Below, one piece after another: positions 1 to 9,152 of a stretch of DNA of 64,000 bases. The translations under genes and the position numbers were made by a program. Location: positions 1,922,001 to 1,986,000 of the forward strand of contig NZ_JACHMO010000001.1 in NCBI RefSeq assembly GCF_014205015.1, given 5' to 3'. The notes beneath the pieces were generated by a model. That model saw only the letters and a list, made by a program, of their open reading frames with translations. It ran no database searches and had not been told where the DNA came from. The DNA is from Saccharothrix ecbatanensis. Lineage in GTDB: Bacteria > Actinomycetota > Actinomycetes > Mycobacteriales > Pseudonocardiaceae. The stretch's first letter is position 1, and each line of letters opens with the position of its first letter.

Positions 1-1
1 C

Positions 2-3000
2 GTGGACGACATCGAACTGCTCGACGAGGCTGAGGTGGACGCTCTGCTCGAGCTGGGCAGTGGCGAGCCGGCGGACGTTCTCGCGTCGTCGTTGCTCGAC
101 GCTCTGCGGATTCGCGCCGCCGAGCGGCCCGAGGCGATCGCCATCCGTGCCGCCGGGATCACAGTGACCTACGCACGCCTCGTGCGGCTCGTGAACGGGG
201 TCGCCGTCCACCTCACGTCCCGTGGCGTGCACCACGGCGACGTCGTCGCGGTGGGCATCGGCCGCTGCGCGCTGCTGCCGGTCGTTGCGCTCGGCGTGAT
301 GGCGGCCGGGGCGACGTACCTGCCCATCGATCCGCTCCTGCCTGCCGAGCGCATCGACTTCATGCTCCACGACGCGTCGGCCACCGCTCTGGTGCGCGGT
401 GGTGAGGGCGCTGGGCTCGCTGTGCCCGATGCGGTCCTGGCGGTCGATCTCGCCTCGATTGACGCAATGGAGGAGGCCGACGAGCCGCCGGCGGCCGCAG
501 CCACGACGGACGACCGCGTACCCGCATACCTCATCTACACCTCCGGGTCCACGGGCCTGCCCAAAGGGGTCGCGGTCGGGCGTGGTGGCCTGGCCAACCT
601 GGCGGACTGGCAGTGCCGGACTCTCGCCGTCGACGCGAGCGCGGTTGTGCTGCAGTACGCCTCGCCGGGGTTCGACGCCAGTGTCTGGGAAATGGCCATG
701 GCGTTCGGTTCTGGTGCGACACTGCACGTCCCGGACCGGGCTGCCGTCGCAGGCAGCGCTCTGGCAGCGGAGATCGTCGCTTCCGGCGCGACCCACGTGA
801 CCCTCCCTCCATCGGTGCTCGCGACCCTCGCGCCCGACCAGGTTCCCGGCCTGCGGCAGGTGATCGCGGCCGGCGAGTCCTGCCCAGGACCGCTGGCGCA
901 GACTTGGGCGGCCCGCACCTCGTTCCACAACGCCTACGGCCCCACCGAGACGACGGTGTGCGCGACCGCCCACCGATGCGACCCGGACGAGGGCGTCTGG
1001 CCCCCGATCGGGCGGCCGTTGCAGAACCTGTCGGTCCGCGTGGTCTCCGAAGGGCTGCGTCTCGCTCCCCGCGGCGTGGTCGGCGAACTTGCCGTCGGCG
1101 GACCCGCCGTGGCCTTCGGATACCTGAACCGTCCCGGACTCACCGCCTCCCGGTTCGTCGAGGACCCGTGGCGGGCAGGGGGACGGCTGTACCTCACCGG
1201 CGACCGCGTCCGATGGCGCGCCGACGGCGGTCTCGAGTTCCACGGACGGCACGACGACCAGGTCAAGATCAGGGGGCAGCGCGTCGAACTCGGGGAGATC
1301 GATGCCGTTCTCGCCGCGCACCCCGCCGTCGGCCACGCGGTGACCGGCACTACCGGCGCCGGCATCGGCATCCGGCTGGTCGCCCACGTCACCGGTGCCG
1401 GACTCGATCCCGGCGAACTGAAGGCGTGGGCGGCGAACCGGCTGCCGGCCCACATGGTGCCCGCGACGATCGAGGTCGTCGACGCGTTCCCGCTGACCAG
1501 CAGCGGCAAGGTCGATCGCCGCGCACTCGCCGCAGCCGACCTCGGGCCGACCGCCCTCGATCCGCCTGCCACCGAGGTCGAGGAGCGCCTGGTCGCGCTG
1601 CTCGCGGAGGAGCTCGGGCTCGACCGGGTCGGCGTGCACGACGACTTCTTCCTGCTCGGGGGTCACTCGCTGCTCGCAGCGCGGCTGGCCTTCCGGATCC
1701 GCGAGGAGTTCGGCACCGAGGTTCCGCTCGCCGACGTCCTCGCCCGTCCCACCGCGGCCGGCCTCGCCCGCTCGCTCGACTCTCCAGCGGCTCGGACGCC
1801 CGGCCCGTGGCCCCGCGCCCACCCTGCGCCCCTCAACGAAGGGGAGCCCTTTCCCCTCACCGACGTGCAGCAGGCTTACCTGCTCGGACGCCGGAAGGAC
1901 TTCACTCTCGGCGGCGTCTCCGCACACGGCTACTTCGAGATCGAGGGACCCGATCTCGACCCCGATCGCCTCAACGCAGCCTGGAACGCGGTGGTCCGGA
2001 AGCACTCGATGCTCCGCTGCGTCATCGTCGGCGACCAGCAGCGGATCCTGACGGAGGTGGACGATTACCGCATCGAGGTCCACGACCTCCGCGACGGCTC
2101 GTCTGCGGCGGTCGAGGCTCGTCTGGCCGCTCTGCGCGCCGAGATGTCCCACCAGGTGCTGCCTGCGGACCTGTGGCCGTTGTTCGACATCCGGCTGACC
2201 AGGGTGCCGGGCGGTCGCAGCCGGCTGCATCTGAGCGTGGACGGTCTCGTCGCCGACGGGACCGGTATGCGAAAGATCCTCACCGAGTGGCACGACGCCT
2301 ACCAGGGCCGCGACCTGGCTCCGGCCGAGGAGGTGACGTTCCGCGACTACGTGCTGGCCGAGCGGGCGCTGGAGGCCACCGAGCTGTACGAACGGTCGCA
2401 CTCGTACTGGCAGGAGCGTCTCGACACGCTGCCCGCCGGTCCCGTACTGCCCTCGCACCCGGCCTCCGGCGATGACGGGGCGCGTGGCCGTTCGCCGCAT
2501 TTCGACCGGCTCCACCACCACCTGCCCTCGGCGACCTGGCAGGCACTGCTGGAGGCCGCACGCCGCTCGGGGCTGACCCCCTCGACCGTCGCCCTGACCG
2601 CGTACGCCACCACGCTCGCGGCTTGGTCGAGTTCGCGGCGCTTCACACTCACCCTGACGATGTTCAACCGGCTGCCGCTGCATCCTCGGGTCGACCACAT
2701 CGTCGGCGACTTCACCACGGTGACGCTCATCGAGGTCGACCTGCGCGCATCCCGCTCCTTCCTGGAGGCCGCGCACGAGGTGCAGCGTCAACTCTGGTCG
2801 GACCTGGACCACCGCTACTACAGCGGCATTCGTGTCAAGCGAGACCTCGCCCGCCGCGCAGACGCCGTCTCTCACGGCGGCGACATGCCGGTCGTGTTCA
2901 CCAGCGCGCTGGACGACGCGGGAGGCGGATGGGGCTTCGAGGGTTTCGGCGAGCTGGTCAACGCGACGAACCAGACCCCGCAGGTGTCGCTCGATCACGT

Positions 3001-5074
3001 GGTCGTCGAGCGCGATGGCGGCCTCGACGTGGTGTGGAACGTCGTGCGCGCCGAGTTCCCGGACGGGGTGCCCGACGCCATGTTCGTGGACTACCGGGCG
3101 ACGCTCGAACGGTTGGCGCACGACGGATCGGCCTGGGCGGAGGTCCGGCGCGACCATCGCCCGCCCGAGCAGATCCTGGAGCACCGCGAGGCGAACGAGA
3201 CGGCAGCGCCGCAGCGGCTGCCCCTGCTCCACGAACCGTTCTTCGACATGGCCGCCCGGCAGCCCGACGCCATCGCGGTGCGGACCCCTCACCGCGGCGT
3301 CACCTACCGCGAGCTCGAGCGTGACGTGCTGCGGATCGCCACCCGGCTGGCCGAGTTGGAGCTGCCCCCGTCGTCGCTCGTGGCGGTCAGCCTGCCCAAG
3401 GGCGTGGCCCAGGTCACGGCGGTGCTCGGGGTGCTGCGTGCGGGGCTCGCCTACGTTCCGGTCAGCCCGTCGCTGCCCCGTCAGCGCCAGGAGACCCTGA
3501 TCCAGCAGGCCCGCCCCGGCGCTGTGCTGTGCCTGGCCGGACACGGGGCCGTGGCCGGACCACCAGCCGGATCGGTACCGGTCATCGAAGTCGACCGTGT
3601 TCCCGACCAGACCGCGAAGCCCCCCGAGATCGCGACCGCGGAAGGGGATTTGGCTTACGTCATCTACACCTCGGGTTCCACCGGGGCGCCGAAAGGCGTC
3701 ATGATCGATCACGGTGGCGCGATGAACACGATCATCGACATCAACCGGCGCTACCGGATCACGGGTGCCGACTCGGTGCTCGGCGTCTCCAGCCTCAGCT
3801 TCGACCTGTCGGTGTACGACGTCTTCGGCGTCCTTGCCGTCGGCGGGACGCTCGTCCTCCCGGATCCCCGCCACGAGACGGATCCCGCCCACTGGCGGCA
3901 GCTGATCAGTGAGCAGAAGGTGACCTTGTGGAACTCCGTCCCGGCGCTGATGCGACTGCTGTTGCAGTGGGACGAGTTCGAGGAGGTCGGGGCGCTCACA
4001 TCACTGACCACGGTCATGCTCAGCGGTGACTGGATCCCGGTCGACCTGCCCGGCCTGATCCGCGCGCGCTGCCCGGGGGCCGAGGTCATCAGCATGGGCG
4101 GGGCCACCGAGGCGTCGATCTGGTCGGTCTTCCACCGCGTGGGCGCACAGCTGCCCGACTGGTCGAGCGTCCCCTACGGCCGGCCTCTCGCCGGCCAGGA
4201 GATGTACGTCCTCGACGAGTCGATGACTCCGCGGCCTACGTGGGTGCCAGGGGATCTCTACATCGGAGGGCGCGGCGTCGCGCTCGGCTATCTGCACGAC
4301 GCGGAGCTCACCGACGCCAAGTTCGTGCGGCATCCGAGCTGGGGCACGCGGCTGTACCGCACGGGTGACAGGGCTCGTTGGCGACCGGGCGGGCTCCTGG
4401 AGTTCCTCGGCCGCGACGACCACCAGGTCAAGATCAACGGCAACCGCATCGAGCTGGGGGAGATCGAGGCGGCAATCGCCGTGCACCCGGCGGTCGAGGC
4501 CGCGGTGGTGTCCGCGACATCGGCCGGGCGTGACCGTGTCCTCGTGGCTCACGTTGTGCCCGTGCGTGAGGAAGGGCCGCAGGCCGACCTGTCGACGGTT
4601 CCGCCGTTCGACACCAACGGGCTGCGCCAGCATCTCCGGCAGACCCTGCCGGCCCCGATGATCCCGTCGACGATCGTGGCGATCTCCCGGCTGCCGCTGA
4701 CCACGAACGGCAAGATCGACCGGGGCCGGCTGACCCGGGACGCCGCCGCAGCTGTCGTCCAGGGCAAGGAACCGCTCCCGAGCACCGAGCCGACGCTGGA
4801 CGGCCCCCTGGAGCGGGAGCTGGCGGAGATCTGGTCGACGGTCCTGGAGTGCGCTGTGGACAGCAGCCTCGCGCACTTCTTCGCCCTCGGGGGCGACTCG
4901 CTCCTGGCGGTACGCATCCTCACGCTCGTCAACGAGAGCCACGGCACGTCCATCACATTGAGCGACCTGTTCGACGCGCCCACCATCGGCCAGTTCGCAT
5001 CCCAGATCCAGGCCTCTCGGCAGGACACGCGGTCGCAACAGGCTCCGACGGCGTGGGTCGAGGAGGAACTGTGA
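2..5074 (+). CDS. Nonribosomal peptide synthetase A-T-Cy-A-T (5' partial)
   Basis: This synthetase activates two amino acids and heterocyclises the second. The order is adenylation A1 (about residues 25-520), carrier T1 (LGGHSL, phosphopantetheine Ser556), cyclisation domain Cy (about 610-1050), A2 (about 1070-1560) and T2 (LGGDSL, Ser1633). The Cy call rests on the start FPLTDVQQAYLLGR and on D747-x4-D752 in place of HHxxxDG. Reading the ten A-domain pocket positions against GrsA, A1 gives DAWTIAAVCK, a Phe-type code, and A2 gives DLYNMSMIWK, very close to the Cys code DLYNLSLIWK. I infer an aromatic residue followed by a Cys-derived thiazoline. The GTG at 2 is only the first possible start: residues 3-20 look like the linker that normally follows a condensation domain, so the real gene probably begins left of the window. 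The stop overlaps the next start (GTGA). Confidence 0.93.
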   Translation: MDDIELLDEAEVDALLELGSGEPADVLASSLLDALRIRAAERPEAIAIRAAGITVTYARLVRLVNGVAVHLTSRGVHHGDVVAVGIGRCALLPVVALGVMAAGATYLPIDPLLPAERIDFMLHDASATALVRGGEGAGLAVPDAVLAVDLASIDAMEEADEPPAAAATTDDRVPAYLIYTSGSTGLPKGVAVGRGGLANLADWQCRTLAVDASAVVLQYASPGFDASVWEMAMAFGSGATLHVPDRAAVAGSALAAEIVASGATHVTLPPSVLATLAPDQVPGLRQVIAAGESCPGPLAQTWAARTSFHNAYGPTETTVCATAHRCDPDEGVWPPIGRPLQNLSVRVVSEGLRLAPRGVVGELAVGGPAVAFGYLNRPGLTASRFVEDPWRAGGRLYLTGDRVRWRADGGLEFHGRHDDQVKIRGQRVELGEIDAVLAAHPAVGHAVTGTTGAGIGIRLVAHVTGAGLDPGELKAWAANRLPAHMVPATIEVVDAFPLTSSGKVDRRALAAADLGPTALDPPATEVEERLVALLAEELGLDRVGVHDDFFLLGGHSLLAARLAFRIREEFGTEVPLADVLARPTAAGLARSLDSPAARTPGPWPRAHPAPLNEGEPFPLTDVQQAYLLGRRKDFTLGGVSAHGYFEIEGPDLDPDRLNAAWNAVVRKHSMLRCVIVGDQQRILTEVDDYRIEVHDLRDGSSAAVEARLAALRAEMSHQVLPADLWPLFDIRLTRVPGGRSRLHLSVDGLVADGTGMRKILTEWHDAYQGRDLAPAEEVTFRDYVLAERALEATELYERSHSYWQERLDTLPAGPVLPSHPASGDDGARGRSPHFDRLHHHLPSATWQALLEAARRSGLTPSTVALTAYATTLAAWSSSRRFTLTLTMFNRLPLHPRVDHIVGDFTTVTLIEVDLRASRSFLEAAHEVQRQLWSDLDHRYYSGIRVKRDLARRADAVSHGGDMPVVFTSALDDAGGGWGFEGFGELVNATNQTPQVSLDHVVVERDGGLDVVWNVVRAEFPDGVPDAMFVDYRATLERLAHDGSAWAEVRRDHRPPEQILEHREANETAAPQRLPLLHEPFFDMAARQPDAIAVRTPHRGVTYRELERDVLRIATRLAELELPPSSLVAVSLPKGVAQVTAVLGVLRAGLAYVPVSPSLPRQRQETLIQQARPGAVLCLAGHGAVAGPPAGSVPVIEVDRVPDQTAKPPEIATAEGDLAYVIYTSGSTGAPKGVMIDHGGAMNTIIDINRRYRITGADSVLGVSSLSFDLSVYDVFGVLAVGGTLVLPDPRHETDPAHWRQLISEQKVTLWNSVPALMRLLLQWDEFEEVGALTSLTTVMLSGDWIPVDLPGLIRARCPGAEVISMGGATEASIWSVFHRVGAQLPDWSSVPYGRPLAGQEMYVLDESMTPRPTWVPGDLYIGGRGVALGYLHDAELTDAKFVRHPSWGTRLYRTGDRARWRPGGLLEFLGRDDHQVKINGNRIELGEIEAAIAVHPAVEAAVVSATSAGRDRVLVAHVVPVREEGPQADLSTVPPFDTNGLRQHLRQTLPAPMIPSTIVAISRLPLTTNGKIDRGRLTRDAAAAVVQGKEPLPSTEPTLDGPLERELAEIWSTVLECAVDSSLAHFFALGGDSLLAVRILTLVNESHGTSITLSDLFDAPTIGQFASQIQASRQDTRSQQAPTAWVEEEL

Positions 5075-8052
5075 ACATCCCCGAGCTGCTCGCCCGGCTC
5101 GACGAGCGGGGAATCCAGATCGACCGGCGCGAGGACCGGCTGCTGGTCCGATCACTGCACGGCGCCATCGACGACGAGGTGCGGCAGCTGCTGCGCGACC
5201 ACAAGGCCGCGCTGCTCGCCGAAATCGACCGGGCCGGCGCCGACGCACCCGCGTCCTCCGGCCAGCAACAGCTTTGGCTCATCGATCAGGTCGAGGGCGG
5301 CGGGTGCGCCTACAACGCGACCGCCGTCCTACGGGTACCCGGCCCGGTCGACGATGCGGCGCTCGACGCGGCGTTCACCGGTCTGGTGTACCGAAACGAG
5401 GTCTTCCGGACCGGTCTCGTCGTGCGGAACGGCGAACTGCGCCAGCACGTGCGCCCGCCTGCTCCGGTGACGGTGGATCACGTCGACCTCGGCGACCCGC
5501 CGGCGGACACGGCCGACGCCCGGATCCGCGAGATCGCCGACGCCTCCGCCGTGAGCCGGTTCGACCTGGCCAACGATGTGCTCGTGCGCGCGACGCGGCT
5601 CCGGATGGGCGACGGCGACAGCGTGCTCGTCATCACTATGCACCACGTCGCGGGCGACGGGCTGTCGATGGGTCTGCTCCACGGCGAGCTCGCCGAGCTC
5701 TACGCCGCCGCCGCGTCGGGCCGGGAGCCGGTACTGCCCCTGCAGCTGGGGCAGTACCGCGACTACGCCCATCACCAGCGGCAGTCGGCGGGCGAGCGCC
5801 GCAAGCGGCCCGGCGAAGATGAGCAGGCCGACCGGTTCTGGGCTCGCTACCTCGACGGGGCGCCCTCGACCGTGCTGCCGCTGGACCGGCCTCGTCCCGC
5901 GAGGCGCACCTTCGCCGGCGACTGCGTGCGGTTCCGGCTCGACGCCGGTCTGGTCGCCCGGTTGCGCGAGATGGCCGCAGGCCACGAGACGACGCTGTTC
6001 GTGGTGCTGCTCGCCGTGCTCGGCTCCGTGCTCGGCCGGCACGGCGGTCAGGAGGATGTCGTGGTCGCGACCCCCGTCGTCGATCGTCCCGAGCGGCGGT
6101 TCGAGGGAATGATCGGCTACTTCCTCAACACCGTCGTCATCCGTTGCGACCTCTCGGGCGGCGGTGGATTCGGGACGCTCGTCGATCGGGTCCGCGACAG
6201 CACGCTTGACGCCCTCGGGTACGCGGACACGCCGTTCGAACAGGTGGTCCGCGCTGTCGGTGTCCAGCGCAGCGGCACGAGCAACCCGGTCTACCAGGTC
6301 ATGTTCGCACTGCAGACTGGCCGGCGCAGCCGCCCGCGCCTGGCGGGGAACGAGGTCGAGGAGATTCCCTACGACCCGCCGACGGCCAAGCACGACCTCA
6401 CGATCATGCTCGACGAGGACGAGGCCGGACTGCTCGGGCGACTGGAGTACAGCACCGCGGTCCTCGACCGAGAGAGCGCGTGCCTGCTCGCCGAGCACCT
6501 GGTGGCCCTGGCCGCCGCCGTCGCGGCCGATCCGAGCCGGCCGGTGGCAGCGATCCCACTCGCCACCGACGCGGAACGGGCGTGGATCGCCGAGCGCGAG
6601 GGCGCACTGCGCCTCCGCATTGTCGACGGTGAGGGGTCCCGCGTCCCGCCAGGGGTGATCGGCCGGCTCGTCCTGGACGACGAGGTCTCCCCTGAGCGGC
6701 AGCTCGCCCGCCGGGCCCGGTGGCGGCCCCGCGGCGGTATCGAGGTGCTCGACGACGCCCCTGCACAGCCAGGCCAGGTCGGATTCGAGGCCGCAGGCCC
6801 GTCGGCCCACGGGCTGGCGACGCCGTCCGCGTCGGCGCTGGTGGCTGCGGTCTGGGCCGAAGTCCTCGGCCGGCACCCGGCGTCCGACGACGACTTCTTC
6901 GCACTCGGCGGCACGTCGATGGCCCTGATGGAGGTCCATTGGCAGCTGCGCAGCCGAGCTGGCGTCGAGGTGCCGATCGCCGAACTGCTGGACGACCCCA
7001 GGGTCGGCAGCATGGCCAGGCTCGTGGCGCAACACCAGGAACGGGCCGAGCACGAGGGACCGGCAACCCGATGGAGGCGCGCGGAGCTGCCGCTGCGTGG
7101 ACCGGGCCACCTGTGGAACGTCGCCGCGATCTCCACCACCCGGATGTGGGCGGCAGGTGTTCGTGAGATACCTGGTAGCGCAGGGGAGACGCGGTCGGTC
7201 GTGCTGCGCTGGGACGGCGACGGCTGGCACGAGATGCCCCATCCCGAACTCGAGAAGGTGTTCGGTGTCGCGGTCGCCCCATCCGGCGCCGTGTGGCTCT
7301 CGGGCCGGCGGGGACTACTGCGCTTCGACGGCGCGCGGTTCCACCGGGTAGCGGGGGGCGCACCGCGCTACGACTGCGCGTCGGTCACGAGGATCGGCGA
7401 CGAGCTCTGGACCGTCGTGCGCCCCGACGACACTCCAGGGGCGCCGACCTACGTCGCGGCCGGCGGCGAGGACGGCGGGTGGCGGCGACTGCCCCTCCCC
7501 CTCCCGCAGCGGGCGACGACTCGCTTCGGGTGCCTCGACGGAACCTCCGGTCGCGACGTCTGGGCGGCGGTCGTCGTCGACGTCGACGACCGCCGGGAAT
7601 CGTGGCTCACGCACTGGAACGGCGAGGGCTGGCACGAGGTCGTCCCGCCGCCGCTCGGGCGTGCCGGGGTCGAGATCATGCGGGTCGTCGCCCGCGGCTC
7701 GGAGGACGTCTGGGTGCTGGGCGCGCGGCTCACCGATGAGGGGCGCGCCAGCGTCATGGTGCGCTGGGACGGGCGGGTGTGGACCGAGGCCACCCTTCCG
7801 GTCGGTCACCGCGGGCGCATCACGAGCCTCCTGGCAGCGGGCGACGGCACGCTGTGGGCGGTCGGCGGCGGTCAAGGCGACGCGGGTGTCATGTTGCGCA
7901 GCGACGACGGCGGCCGGCACTGGGAAAGCGATGCCGCCCCGTCCTCGGTCCTGCTCGGCGACATCGTCCTTCTCCCAGACGCCGATGGGTTCCTCGTGGG
8001 GGGCGCCGCCGACGACGGGATGGCTCTGTTCCGGTGGGAGCGCATTCGATGA
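5071..8052 (+). CDS. NRPS: docking region-C-(remnant A)-T fused to beta-propeller
   Basis: 993 aa from the GTG at 5071, which overlaps the upstream TGA. Residues 1-50 resemble a TubC-type N-terminal docking domain. A condensation domain follows (about 65-490) with an intact HHVAGDG motif (H191, H192, D196, G197). Residues about 513-565 are only a scrap of an adenylation domain: a VPPGVIGRLVLDD stretch like core A6 and an ARWRPRGGIEVL stretch like A7/A8, with the nucleotide-binding and specificity parts gone. A carrier domain follows (LGGTSM, Ser616). Residues about 670-993 are blades with repeated RWDGDGWHE, HWNGEGWHE and RWDGRVWTE motifs and DVWA/TLWA strands, i.e. a beta-propeller of five to six blades. 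No propeller fused to an NRPS carrier is familiar to me. The module cannot load its own amino acid, so T616 must be charged in trans or used as an acceptor or scaffold site. Confidence 0.9.
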   Translation: MNIPELLARLDERGIQIDRREDRLLVRSLHGAIDDEVRQLLRDHKAALLAEIDRAGADAPASSGQQQLWLIDQVEGGGCAYNATAVLRVPGPVDDAALDAAFTGLVYRNEVFRTGLVVRNGELRQHVRPPAPVTVDHVDLGDPPADTADARIREIADASAVSRFDLANDVLVRATRLRMGDGDSVLVITMHHVAGDGLSMGLLHGELAELYAAAASGREPVLPLQLGQYRDYAHHQRQSAGERRKRPGEDEQADRFWARYLDGAPSTVLPLDRPRPARRTFAGDCVRFRLDAGLVARLREMAAGHETTLFVVLLAVLGSVLGRHGGQEDVVVATPVVDRPERRFEGMIGYFLNTVVIRCDLSGGGGFGTLVDRVRDSTLDALGYADTPFEQVVRAVGVQRSGTSNPVYQVMFALQTGRRSRPRLAGNEVEEIPYDPPTAKHDLTIMLDEDEAGLLGRLEYSTAVLDRESACLLAEHLVALAAAVAADPSRPVAAIPLATDAERAWIAEREGALRLRIVDGEGSRVPPGVIGRLVLDDEVSPERQLARRARWRPRGGIEVLDDAPAQPGQVGFEAAGPSAHGLATPSASALVAAVWAEVLGRHPASDDDFFALGGTSMALMEVHWQLRSRAGVEVPIAELLDDPRVGSMARLVAQHQERAEHEGPATRWRRAELPLRGPGHLWNVAAISTTRMWAAGVREIPGSAGETRSVVLRWDGDGWHEMPHPELEKVFGVAVAPSGAVWLSGRRGLLRFDGARFHRVAGGAPRYDCASVTRIGDELWTVVRPDDTPGAPTYVAAGGEDGGWRRLPLPLPQRATTRFGCLDGTSGRDVWAAVVVDVDDRRESWLTHWNGEGWHEVVPPPLGRAGVEIMRVVARGSEDVWVLGARLTDEGRASVMVRWDGRVWTEATLPVGHRGRITSLLAAGDGTLWAVGGGQGDAGVMLRSDDGGRHWESDAAPSSVLLGDIVLLPDADGFLVGGAADDGMALFRWERIR

Positions 8053-9152
8053 CGGCGACTGTGGACACACCGTCCGGGAAACTCGGCCTCACTTCGGCGC
8101 AAAGCGCGGCGCTCAAGGCCGACACCGCGGACGGCTCCGACCGCGTCGCGCTGGTCGCGGCACATACCGGCGAGCTGGATCTCAAGGCGCTGACGCAAGC
8201 CCTCATGGAGCTGCGGAGACGACACGATGTTCTGCGCACGACCATCCGCCACGGCGACGACGGGCCCGTGGGAGTGATCGGCACTCGGACCGTCGTGCCG
8301 GTGGAACTGGCCGCCGAGCCTCTGCCCGCGGACGGGTACCCACCCAGGGGTTTCGACCTGTGCGGCGGACCGCTCGTCCGCGTCGTGCTCTTCTCCGGCA
8401 CCGGCGGCCGGACGTTGCTGGAGTTCCAGGCCCACCCGGTCGTGCTGGACGAGGAGGCCATCCGCGCCGCGGTCCATGAGCTGGGCCTGCTCTACCAGTA
8501 CTTCGGGGGCGACGGCCCAATTCCGCCAATGGCTCGGATCGACTACCAGGAGCATGTGGCCGCACTGCGCTCTACTGTCGGCCGTGTGCCCCACCGGCTG
8601 CCGGTGGTGTCCCACGAGATCGGCTCCGACACCGCAGATCGCCTGCGCCTCATCGCGTCGTCGCGTGGGCTGCCGGTGGCCCTGCTCGTGCTTGCCGCCT
8701 GGATCTCCGCGGACACGGCGGCATTCGAAGCGGCCGCCGCGCGAGTCGCGGTATCCCTGGGGGATCCATCCGGAAGGCCGCCCCTGGGACCGGCCTGCGA
8801 CCGTGTCCTGCTCCGGGCGGACCCTGGTTCGGCTGGCGACATCGCTGCCCTCGCGGAGCAGTTGCGCACAGCGATGGCCGATGTCGAGCCGGATGACGGC
8901 GGCACCCCGGTCACCTTCACATTCCACGACGACCGCGCCGGCGCGGACGCCGGCCCGTTCGACGTCGTCGAGATGGGCAGCGTGCTCGCACCCTCCGAGA
9001 TCTCACTCGCGGGCCACGGCACGTCGGCGGCGGGTTGGCTCCTGCGTCTCACGCACCGTGCGGACATCGCGGGCGCCCGGGCCGTCCTCGCGCGCACGGC
9101 TGCGCTGCTGGAGAACATGGGCGCCGCGCTGATTGACGAGGAGGTGCTTTGA
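8049..9152 (+). CDS. Stand-alone degenerate condensation-domain-like protein
   Basis: 367 aa; the ATG overlaps the upstream TGA, so it is translationally coupled to the NRPS genes. The fold assignment rests on RRRHDVLRTTIRHGDDGP near residue 60 (the R(H)xxLR region of condensation domains), the PRGFDLCGGPLVRVVLF strand pair, and a position equivalent to HHxxxDG that reads HPVVLDE. The catalytic second His and the Gly are therefore missing. It is also shorter than the usual 430-450 aa. I infer a non-catalytic C-like partner or scaffold for the adjacent synthetases, or a decaying domain kept in frame. No signal peptide or membrane segment is visible. Catalytic acyl transfer seems unlikely but cannot be excluded. 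Confidence 0.65.
   Translation: MTATVDTPSGKLGLTSAQSAALKADTADGSDRVALVAAHTGELDLKALTQALMELRRRHDVLRTTIRHGDDGPVGVIGTRTVVPVELAAEPLPADGYPPRGFDLCGGPLVRVVLFSGTGGRTLLEFQAHPVVLDEEAIRAAVHELGLLYQYFGGDGPIPPMARIDYQEHVAALRSTVGRVPHRLPVVSHEIGSDTADRLRLIASSRGLPVALLVLAAWISADTAAFEAAAARVAVSLGDPSGRPPLGPACDRVLLRADPGSAGDIAALAEQLRTAMADVEPDDGGTPVTFTFHDDRAGADAGPFDVVEMGSVLAPSEISLAGHGTSAAGWLLRLTHRADIAGARAVLARTAALLENMGAALIDEEVL

Noticed and set aside
2..60. GTG at 2 as a genuine start of a loading-module NRPS
   Set aside because: The following residues resemble the linker after a condensation domain, so the gene more likely continues left of the window.
613..2475. Long open frame overlapping the first NRPS in another reading frame
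   Set aside because: Arg/Pro-rich translation with no domain; an artefact of high GC in the third codon position of the true gene. The same holds for the many long opposite-strand frames, such as 5329-7242 and 8543-10495.
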